Source of the DNA: Strigamia acuminata
Lineage: Eukaryota > Arthropoda > Chilopoda > Geophilomorpha > Linotaeniidae
Assembly: GCA_949358305.1 (NCBI GenBank)
Contig: OX442314.1
Location: 38,599,211-38,663,210 of the forward strand
DNA: 64,000 nt
Direction: 5' to 3'
Below are positions 1 to 7,775 of the stretch, piece by piece. The notes under the pieces are model-generated. The model was not told the DNA's origin, made no database searches, and saw nothing but the letters and a program-made list of their open reading frames with translations. How positions within the stretch are numbered: the first letter of the stretch is position 1; each line of letters opens with the position of its first letter. The position numbers and the translations under genes are program-made.

Positions 1-55
1 AAATTATAATAATAATAATTTTCTTAAAAAACAAAAATCTCTTAAATTATTTCAC

Positions 56-825
56 CTCTGGTCGTTTTGCTGAACAAAAACGAGGCCTCCTTCAGACCCC
101 GGCGCGCACCGAGCATCGGCTAGCATCAACGCTCCCCGCCTGTTCACCACAATCCCTTGACTGATGGAATTCATAAACACGGCTGGACTCAAATCGCCAA
201 ACAAACTGCTCTCGCAAAGTATTCTCTCACCTTGCTGCACCCCTTTAGTGTACCCCCAACAATCCACCAAAACCTCGTAAACAATACGAGATATTTGTCC
301 GTTTTCAACACTAATTTCTTCCGCAACGGGGTATCTTTCATCCTGTATCTGCAGCACTACAAAAGCCATCCTCAACTTGAGCAGCTGGTCAAAATTACGT
401 GACGTCATTAAATCCATCGGTCGCCACCAGTTGTCATTCATCATCGTCTTTAGTTGTGCTTCCAACGGCTTGGAGAAACAACCTGCAACGAGTTTAGCTT
501 TGTATTTATGAAATTCGCACGTTTCCTCGTCGTTCCTTCGCTCGATCAACACGTTAAACGCGGCATGAATGGACGGTGATATCTTTTGTAATTCTCGATC
601 CTTATCAGCGAACCCGATGAGCCGACCAACACGCGTGGCGATGCCGTTGATAAGTCCACGTTTTCGGTAGTCGTGAGGTGACAGCACGGCGCCCGTGGTT
701 AGAACTAGTCCGTGCTTGGTGCTGAGTAAAATACCGCTGCAACTGGATGAAAATCTCGCTCCAGACGAGCTCCGATCGGCCAAGTAATCGCCGTTGACGA
801 TTACTCCTTCAAACCTGGCCGCCAT
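56..825 (-). CDS. TYSND1: TYSND1-like peroxisomal processing protease, 5' coding exon (partial)
   Basis: The first coding exon of a protein resembling TYSND1, the trypsin-like protease that removes leader peptides from peroxisomal matrix enzymes. About 256 residues are visible. The strongest similarity to the vertebrate protein is in the distal part: a block with L-F-G, then P-A-V-F-M-N-S-I-S-Q-G and L-A-D-A-R-C-x-P-G-S-E-G-G, matching the family's F-L-N-T-L-S-x-G and L-T-D-A-R-C-x-P-G-T-E-G-G. The ATG at 825 is chosen because it has a strong context (A at -3, G at +4) and the upstream in-frame extension is AT-rich. The exon ends at a good donor (AG|GTGA, intron from 55). The C-terminal catalytic domain lies outside the window, so activity cannot be judged. 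Identification rests on recalled family motifs and is fairly firm. Confidence 0.75.
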
Positions 826-1404
826 TTTTGAGGCTGGAAGCGGAAGTGCAGTGTGCGAAGTAAGGAAGCGCTGAATGAACAGCAAACATTCGGGAAATTT
901 TCCTCCCTCGGAGTGCGTATTAATAAATAAATAAATAAAAATTATAAATAATAATCGTAGTGATTTGTTAAACAAGGTTTAATCGATACCATAATTATCC
1001 GATACAAATTTGAATAGTATATATTTTATTTTAAAAAAAATTATGTTTTAAAAGTAATTTATTTATTTATTTAAATAAACTGCCCAGGTGAATTTCTAAT
1101 GTATCGGTCAAACCAAACCTTAATTTATAATTTACATGTATTAATTTTAAATTTCATATTTGCAGGCTGTCCAATATTATTTTCTAACAAAAAGGGAGTC
1201 TCGCCCATTGAATTTTTTGGTCAACCATTTATCATTAAAAAAATACAGCAAATGATTGCAAGTTCGGTCGTAATTACCACAAATATAAGGTAAAAATGGT
1301 GTCCAGTCTTGAAATCAAGGACAGCGGCTTTGATGCGTGTTAAAGAAGTGTGGGTGTTCATGTCTGAAAGATATACAGTAATTGCTTCTAACAGCAGATT
1401 CAAA
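826..1404. promoter_or_regulatory. Divergent intergenic region between TYSND1-like and CXXC genes
   Basis: About 580 bp separates two divergently oriented start codons, so the two genes probably share promoter sequence. It is AT-rich with homopolymer runs near 1,030. No TATA box or Inr could be assigned with certainty. Part of it may be an exon of the plus-strand gene (see 1,166-1,289). Confidence 0.4.
1166..1289 (+). other. Possible upstream exon of the CXXC gene
   Basis: An open stretch lies between an acceptor (TTTGCAG at 1,159-1,165) and a donor (AAG|GTAAAA at 1,289/1,290). It would join in frame to an acceptor at 1,393-1,394 (CTTCTAACAG), giving an N-terminal extension to the CXXC protein. 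The encoded residues match nothing I recognise, and an ATG-initiated start at 1,405 is simpler. This is an alternative gene model only. Confidence 0.3.
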
Positions 1405-2046
1405 ATGGAAAACGCGCAGAAAAATTCTCTTCGAGCATTACACGCAGACTTGGAAGACAATAATGCTTTGCACGATGTAAGGTTTGATATTCAAGTCTCC
1501 TCGCTCGACAACCACGATCATACGGTATCTAGGGCTCCTGAACCTCAAGTTTGTGACGTTGCGGATGAAATGTACAATTTTGAGCACACTGGAGAGATTG
1601 AGCATACAGTGGAAATATTAACTAGCTCTCCTGTAGCTAAAACCCAAAATGGATTTTTAGAAACCGAAAAAAAACGAGTGTTGGATATGTTAGATTATTT
1701 GAAGAATTTGATTGACATGTCTAAAGATATTGATGTGATAGAGGAAACTAAACACCACATAGAGGAAGCGATTAAACTACAACAATTGAGATTTGATGTT
1801 GCTTGTGGTGGAATTTTGGGAAATGGAAAAGAGGCGAGTCGTAAGAGATCGGCTAATGGTCAAAGTTGTGGACAACAGACGGTGTCCAGAAGGAAACGTC
1901 GCTGCGGAACGTGTGGGAAATGTCAAGTTAAAGTCAATTGCGGAAAATGTGAACCGTGTTTGAGTAAAAAGCTGCGGAAAACTTGCGATTTGCGAAAATG
2001 TGAGAATATGATTTTTATTCGACCAAAGGATTTCGACCAATTTTGA
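1405..2046 (+). CDS. Small protein with a C-terminal CXXC zinc finger of the TET/CXXC4/CXXC5 type
   Basis: A 213-residue protein if translation starts at the ATG at 1,405 (AAA-ATG-G, good context). In-frame upstream ATGs exist at 1,333 and 1,360. The N-terminal half is acidic and unfamiliar, followed by a Lys/Glu-rich, probably helical segment. The C-terminus is a basic R-R-K-R-R tract leading into eight cysteines in the CXXC pattern: C-x2-C-x2-C, then N-C-G-x-C-x2-C, then two distal cysteines in T-C-D-L-R-K-C. The K-F-G-G loop of the DNMT1/MLL/KDM2 class is missing, as in CXXC4, CXXC5 and TET fingers, which bind CpG-containing DNA. The terminal position of the finger resembles CXXC4/5 more than TET. 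No dioxygenase domain is present. Likely nuclear; the exact orthologue is not assigned. Confidence 0.7.
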   Translation: MENAQKNSLRALHADLEDNNALHDVRFDIQVSSLDNHDHTVSRAPEPQVCDVADEMYNFEHTGEIEHTVEILTSSPVAKTQNGFLETEKKRVLDMLDYLKNLIDMSKDIDVIEETKHHIEEAIKLQQLRFDVACGGILGNGKEASRKRSANGQSCGQQTVSRRKRRCGTCGKCQVKVNCGKCEPCLSKKLRKTCDLRKCENMIFIRPKDFDQF

Positions 2047-2146
2047 ATTTTCTTTTGTTTCAATTCGTGGTCGTGTGAAGTTTTCCGTTTTGAAATAAGA
2101 ATACAAAAATCTTATATAAAGAAATCGCGAAATTGAAATCGCTAAA

Positions 2147-2152
2147 AATAAA
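2147..2152 (+). terminator. Polyadenylation signal AATAAA of the CXXC gene
   Basis: A canonical hexamer about 100 bp after the stop codon, in AT-rich 3' sequence and just before the solo LTR at 2,212. Confidence 0.5.
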
Positions 2153-2211
2153 TATTCATTTATTTTGGAGGAAAATTAAATTTTGTATTTTCTTTACTTA
2201 GGTAAATAAAT

Positions 2212-2887
2212 TGTCACGGGCAGGTTACCCACCCTTCTTTTTTATTAATTTCCTACTTAGACTGACCCAATCTTAAGTTCTCTTATTTTTTCCCAATCTC
2301 CCTTTTCATCTAAGATTGATGATTCACCTATTAATACATGCGCAGCTTCATTGCGCGCATTTCATTATTTCCAACAATTAAACTTATTTTATACCTTTCA
2401 CCCCCACACTCCTTCTCTTAAACCAGACCAGCTGACTCAGTTTACCTCGTCACTGTCTGCACAATCTCAACACACTTCTCATACTTCTTTCAACGAGTTA
2501 ACACCTCTTAGATTGAACTGAGATTGTCAACCTTTAGTTCAATATTGCGTCTTAACACGCGCACTTCACTTTAACTCTTAATAGCGCCTCTTTTTGCCCA
2601 CCTTTTATCACTTCGCATGCCTGTGACATTCTACGCCCACCCGCTTATGAATTACACTGCGCATACTCATTCTTTTTAAACGTAAAGACCCACAACGTGA
2701 GATTGAGCCCGTCGAATATAAATAATGTGTGTTACAGCGAGCTTAGGTTTATTCACCGTCCGATATCCGCATCTGACGACGGCACAAAACGAGTAAATCT
2801 ACGAACTTTGCCCACTGGTTTGCGCTAACATCACCTTGCGCGTAAATTCAGATCAAATTAACTAAACATCTAAGTTGATTCGTAACA
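2212..2887 (+). mobile_element. Solo LTR with 4-bp target site duplication
   Basis: A 676-bp block begins TGTCACGGG and ends CGTAACA, so it has the TG...CA ends of an LTR. It is flanked on both sides by AAAT (2,208-2,211 and 2,888-2,891). A TATA-like box (AATATAAATA) lies near 2,719, with T/C-rich sequence before it, as expected for an LTR promoter. No internal retroelement sequence adjoins it, so it is the product of LTR-LTR recombination. A 4-bp duplication suits Gypsy or BEL/Pao; the family is not named. The orientation follows the TATA-like box. Confidence 0.65.
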
Positions 2888-2891
2888 AAAT

Positions 2892-3377
2892 GTATCGCAA
2901 ATTTTATATTTTAGGTTTTTTTAAAAAATGCATTTTCGGCACTAAAGTTTTTGTTTGCACTTTGAAATTCAAATAAACATGCCGTATTTTATTAATTAAG
3001 AGTCGCCTTCGCGTAGTAGCCGTGACTGAGACACCAAGAATACCATATTTTTGCAAAAGTACGGGATTGTTTCCGTATTTAACCTCACGAACGATGAACG
3101 TATACTTCGTTCGTGACGTTCAGACTTCGTTTGTTACATTAAACAAATGTAAGAAACGAAAATCCGAAATTGGTAATTGCTGACAAAAATGGCAGTTTTG
3201 AATAATAGCCGCGGCTATTCATCGATTAAATACAGTAGGTTATGGTACTAAAAATTGGCCCAGGAATGTCTTTCTGACAAACACCCCCTCAAAGCTTTAC
3301 TGCAGCATCACTCGCTCACTCTGAACAAACATCCGTACATTTACAATGAATTGACTTTATTTAGCAAACGTTTTTAT
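2892..3377. other. Intergenic, no recognised feature
   Basis: AT-rich unique sequence. An imperfect dyad around ACGAACGATGAACG...CGTTCGTGACGTT (3,088-3,120) is the only structure noticed. No supportable ORF. Confidence 0.4.
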
Positions 3378-3612
3378 TTAACCCTTCTAACCCTAAGATG
3401 GGTCTTTTTGTGATACCATTTTTAAAAAAACATTTGTTTTTATGTGAAATAATTTATTTTTTATCTGATTTTTGCTGACTATTCCTTTGAAACATCACTA
3501 GACACTATACCACAATTAAAATTTATAAAAATTTTTTTTATTTTTTTTTATAATTTGAAACCAAAAATTAACTGGGTCAAAAATGACCCATCTTAGGAGT
3601 CTAGAGGACATA
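3378..3612. mobile_element. Decayed piggyBac-type MITE (tentative)
   Basis: The left end reads TTAACCCTTCTAACCC, then CTAAGATGGGTC. The right end carries the inverted GACCCATCTTAG (near 3,586-3,597). A TTAA target followed by CCCTT is typical of piggyBac-type ends. The right TTAA is not preserved, and the interior is an AT-rich filler with no ORF. The inverted repeat is clear; the superfamily is an inference. Confidence 0.45.
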
Positions 3613-3659
3613 AACGCAATGTTGTTTGTTGGTGAAATATAAATAAAGTAAATCAAGAT

Positions 3660-3740
3660 TTATATAAAATTGATCTAAACGTTTATAAAATTGATCGTAA
3701 TGTTGATAAAATTAATCTAAATGTATATAAAATTAATTGC
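3660..3740. repeat. 21-bp tandem repeat, about four units
   Basis: Imperfect units of the form AAAATTGATCTAAACGTTTAT follow one another directly, with A/G and C/T drift between them. Short AT-rich minisatellite, no coding role seen. Confidence 0.6.
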
Positions 3741-4455
3741 AAAGGGACACTTGCATGTGTCCATGTGCTGTGGCGGCCATCTTTGTTGAGGTCAAGCACA
3801 TGTGTTTGCTAAATTCCTTTGAAATTCAATTGGACCTGGATGTTGAGCATGCGCAGAATCTGGGTCAAATTATGCCCATCTTATGGAGAGAGGGGAAACT
3901 AATCCATTCCATCGAACCGTAAAAAACCAATCGTCTCATTACTTATTATCGGTATTGGTGTTATTTTATTTTATTTGTTAGTTTTCGTAATCAATTTGGC
4001 CTATACCAGGACAATTAGAAATCGATAACATTATCTAGCACCAGTTAATTACGGCGGGTTGTTTAATAGAAATAAATTTAGTTTGTTAGATCCATCATTT
4101 TAGATACACATTTTTGTTTAGAATTTCAAGCACAATTTATTTACCGGTAATTCATCGCCCGCTAAACGCTAAAACCTAAAACCTAACAACGTGACACGTA
4201 GCCAGAAATTTATAGCATACATCATTACTACTTAATTGTATCAGTTTGGTTGGCATTTATTAACTTGATGTTTCTGTTGAGGAAATTATTCTTCGCACTT
4301 GGTTTTCTTTCAATAAGCAAAATGTAAATTGCTTGTGTTTGTGTTACGAGTGTTAATAAATAATTCCGATTTGCATTAGAAGAACATCTTTATTTATCTA
4401 CTAGTATATGTATATTGATGCTCTAGCGATATACCGTAGGACTTGTCCAAATTGG
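3741..4455. other. Intergenic, no recognised feature
   Basis: The part nearest 4,455 must include the 3' UTR of the minus-strand cystine-knot gene. Otherwise AT-rich unique sequence in which I see nothing. Confidence 0.35.
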
Positions 4456-5157
4456 TCAACCTATTTTAGCTATTATGTCCTTGAGAATCCATTTACAAAA
4501 GTACAAGGGTCCGCATTTTCCGTTGCAGCAGTCAGCATTAGTATAACACCCGGAACCGCTTTCTTGACAAGCTCTGGAAGAAAAACGATTTGAGTTAACA
4601 CATGATTTACATGAGCTTAAGGAATACACGTGCAAAGTTCATTGTGGAATGTGTGTTTGGTGCATTGCATTCATAGAGTTGAACCAACAGATTGTGATTT
4701 GGATCTTCTTCTCTTTCTGCTCGTCAACTGATATTTTTGATTATACTCAATCGTTTAGATAATGAATGAAGTTGGTTCCCATTAGTTTTCATTCAAGTAT
4801 AACTTATCGCAAACTACGCGGCACCAAGTCGTCCTTGGCGGCACGGCCAGCATGTGGGTAGACTGGAGGACTCCAACCTCTAGACAACGATTAAAGGCCT
4901 AAAACCAAACATTCTGCAGTTCTTATTTACGTGAGCATGCATCCCAACAAGTTTACACAATGTTTGTGTAAACACGGACATTGGAAACTGTCTCAGTTTC
5001 TTTTGATGGCTTGTAAGCTTACTTGGCCCAGTAAGACGGAGAAGAAGCACGCACTTAACTTTTAGTTGAAAACAACTAGGTTTTTGGTTATTTACCCAAT
5101 AAGTTGAGCAAGCATCAAGAAGGCACACAGCATCAGAAGAACAGTACCGTTGGCCAT
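4456..5157 (-). CDS. Secreted inhibitor-cystine-knot (knottin-like) peptide, two coding exons
   Basis: Coding exons are 5,157-5,096 and 4,573-4,456. The donor is GG|GTAAAT and the acceptor TTTTTCTTCCAG. Both junctions are phase 2, so the frame continues exactly and gives a 59-residue precursor. Exon 1 is a signal peptide: a start Met, then a Leu/Met/Ala-rich hydrophobic stretch to about residue 20. Exon 2 is the mature peptide, with six cysteines spaced C-x6-C-x5-CC-x3-C-x5-C, the classic knottin framework, and a short amphipathic Lys/Ile tail. A probable 5' UTR intron (5,241-5,178) precedes the ATG. Knottins serve as channel-acting toxins, antimicrobials or hormones; the sequence does not decide which. 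The family call is from cysteine spacing and gene architecture, not from a named homologue. No damage is visible. Confidence 0.65.
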
Positions 5158-5257
5158 AGTTTTTCTTATTGGATAGCTATAAAAATTAGAGAATTAATGT
5201 AAGTTAAGAGCAATTGAGATGAACAATTTCTATATTCTTACGTGTTTTCAGAATTGA

Positions 5258-5512
5258 ACGATAGATTTCTCGAAATGGAGCGTGTTCGGCAAAATTTCTT
5301 GTCGAGTGTGCATTACCTATTTTCCAATGCGTTTAAGTAGGATCATGAAGTATCGCACGTGATCGAGTTTAGCCAATTGGTGCAAAGCGAAGATAATGAA
5401 TTTTCTCGAGCAAAATTACCTGCAAATGTGCAAGCCATCATTTAATTAAAAATAGATTAGGAATTCATGACGAATTCTGTGTGATAATTGGATCTTAATT
5501 TTCTAAGACTAT
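5258..5512. other. Upstream region of the cystine-knot gene
   Basis: Upstream of the inferred 5' UTR exon. An E-box-like CACGTG lies at 5,358-5,363. No clear TATA box. Confidence 0.3.
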
Positions 5513-6080
5513 AAATTAAAATCCCATTAAATTGCCTTGGATTCCCACTAAAAAAAAACTAAATCTTACACTGACTGATTTTTCCACTAACGGTACTTTC
5601 TTGTCCCACTAATTCAACTAAGACAAAAAAAACTATTTTTTCCATTAAAAAAACTTATTACATCCACTTTTGCCCCTATTATGAAATGAAGGCCCGGCAT
5701 CTCGACGGGGAGTCCGAGGTCTTGTTGGGACTGGGTCCCGACACGGGACTAGGACTGGGCCCTTAGCGGGGACTCGGTTGCGAGGGGCATCGAGGTCTTG
5801 TTGGGACTGGGCGGGGACTCGGTTGCGAGGGGCATCGAGGTCTTGTTGGGTCCCGACACGTGACTGTAGTACTGGGGCCTTGGCGGGGACTTGCTTGCGG
5901 GAGCGAGCGACTGTTGGGGGGCTCGTAGACCATGCGGGGGGATGGTTGGCCGTCCTCTTTGCCCGCTGAGACGGACTTGAGGTGCAAAAAAGTACCGTTA
6001 GTGGAAAAATCAGTCAGTGTAAGATTTAGTTTTTTTTAGTGGGAATCCAAGGCAATTTAGTGGGGGTTTTAAATGGGACC
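5513..6080. mobile_element. Foldback/MITE element with GC-rich minisatellite core
   Basis: Inverted arms of about 80 bp (5,517-5,598 and 5,989-6,073) match almost base for base: AATTGCCTTGG, CCCACT plus an A-run, CTTACACTGACTGATTTTTCC, then ACGGTAC. The core (5,690-5,980) is strikingly GC-rich and holds an imperfect repeat, GGTCTTGTTGGGACTGGG alternating with GGGACTCGGTTGCGAGGGGC. No transposase. A target duplication could not be fixed because the flanks are AT-rich. The proteins open in the core in several frames are by-products of the repeat. Confidence 0.7.
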
Positions 6081-6801
6081 CAATTAATATAATATAATAT
6101 AATATTACGGTATATAAATTTCTAACACGACTGATTTGGTAAACATCTTACCATTTATTTTATGCGCACAAAGGGACAGGTCAGAAATTCTTTATTTCTC
6201 CTTTTGTTTACCATATTAACTTTCATTAAATCATTAGCACAGCATTCATTACATTCTGTTCAGCTTTTGGAAATATTTGGAACAAATTTTTAAGTGTTGG
6301 ATTATTATTTTCATGTTGTACAAGCAATACAAAACAATAAAAGCCAGAATAATAGCCTACAATAATTTGCTTACATGCAATTTCACTTATTTAGAAATAG
6401 TTTTAGAAATTACTTCTTAATCGAACAATTGATGATTAGTTTTTGTATTACGCATTTTGTTTTTTTCTTTTTGTCTTGATTCTTATCATTTTCACGTACT
6501 ACATTGTATTTGTGAACGAGAATATATAAAAATATTATACGAAATAAGTTATCTCAGCTGTTATCCACTACATTAAATGCAATTAATGGAAAAAAATAAA
6601 TCTGTTTGATTACACATCGTGCAGGTCGATTACAGATGAATTACAGTGGTATAGTGACTGCTATGGTCAGGGGCGGATCTAGCATAGGGCTAATGAATAG
6701 GGCTTGAGACCAGGGCCCCCAAAGTCTAGGGGGGGGGGGGGCAAGACAAGGCAATTTTTGTGACTGAAACCAATTTGTTTCCACTGCACAACATTCAAAT
6801 T
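6081..6801. other. Intergenic; possible hAT-type terminus at 6,668
   Basis: AT-rich sequence. CAGGGGCGGATCTAG at 6,668-6,682 resembles the ends of many hAT-type elements (CAGGGGCGGATC-like). A run of 13 G at 6,731-6,743 follows. No matching opposite end was found, so this is probably a truncated remnant. No gene seen. Confidence 0.35.
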
Positions 6802-6807
6802 TTTATT
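6802..6807 (-). terminator. Polyadenylation signal of the 188-residue gene
   Basis: AATAAA on the minus strand, about 65 bp after the stop codon at 6,871. Confidence 0.45.
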
Positions 6808-6870
6808 AATAAAAATACATAGAAAAAAACAAGAAATAAAATCAAACAGAACTCTAAATTAAAATTCGAT

Positions 6871-7502
6871 TTAATCGACATTTTGCAACAAACCAAACAC
6901 ATTTTGACTCGTTTTCTGCAACATCGCGACCATATTCTGAGGCAAATCCAACTCCTGTCTCCCAATCCCACGCGCATAAACCGGAAATTCGTAACTGAAA
7001 CTGATATTGCCTCCATCGGTCGAAACGACGTTGCGCGGATGCTGGAACGTGTTGATGTGACTCGCGGAAGACGACACGCACGCCGAACTCATCTCGTTCC
7101 CTGCCGGCATGAAGCCGAACGACGGCCAATTGCGAGCGTCGGGATTCGCATTATACAGGCCCCGAACTGCCGCCACGTCTTCGGCAATCCTTTCCCTCAA
7201 GTCGATGGGAACCGAGCTCGTCGACTCATTCCCGTGGTAGTAATGCGCAGACCCGTAGCTTTGTTTCTGCGCATGGAATTTGCTCCTGTTGGAGACTCTG
7301 TACGATTCGTTGACCGTCGGCGCTCGGTTGATCAAGCAGTTCTCGTAAGACGACGTTGGACGAGGATTCCAGTAGTTTCTTTCCAGTTTCTGCTCTAAAA
7401 CGGGCCAATAATTCAACGTGTTGCGGGAATCTAAGTGGGGATGTTAAAGAAAATCGATTTTCTCGTAGAAATTTGAATATTTCACGAATAAATACCATTC
7501 AT
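6871..7502 (-). CDS. Unrecognised 188-residue protein, two coding exons
   Basis: Coding exons are 7,502-7,496 (only ATG AAT G) and 7,430-6,871, joined across a 65-bp GT-AG intron (G|GTATTT ... CCCCACTTAG) with matching phase. The main exon is a continuous 560-nt reading frame with clearly higher GC than its flanks, and a poly(A) signal follows. The protein is hydrophilic and rich in Ser, Asn, Arg and Tyr. It has no signal peptide, membrane segment or motif that I know. Segments such as F-H-A-Q-K-Q-S-Y-G and S-F-G-F-M-P-A-G-N suggest short linear motifs in a mostly disordered protein. It lies 274 bp downstream of the CAD stop on the same strand. A longer first exon further upstream cannot be excluded. 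Function unknown. Confidence 0.5.
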
Positions 7503-7747
7503 TGAGAAATGGAAGAAATAAAAATCAAGTCTTGTCTGAGTTCTTGTGTCTTTTGAACGTGCTCGAACAATATGCACGTGGTTTTGGATTTTTTAAATTT
7601 TAGGTGCATTGTTTTTATTGGCTTGAATATGAATTTTTTTGGTCAAAACTGCGACGGCGACGACTTAATCGTTCTGTGTGCAAATTTGGAATGTATTTGG
7701 CCAAAAAATAAACTATTTTACACACATCTAATTAGAAAAATGTAAAT

Positions 7748-7753
7748 TTTATT
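7748..7753 (-). terminator. Polyadenylation signal of CAD
   Basis: AATAAA on the minus strand, 23 bp after the CAD stop codon. Confidence 0.5.
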
Positions 7754-7775
7754 AAATTTGATTTAATAACAATTA

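Noticed and set aside
1309-1404. Longer N-terminus for the CXXC protein from 1,309
   Set aside because: The codon at 1,309 is TTG, not ATG; 1,405 has the best context, though 1,333 and 1,360 remain possible.
5763-5987. Pro/Ser/Arg-rich ORFs in the foldback core
   Set aside because: Product of a GC-rich minisatellite that is open in several frames on both strands.
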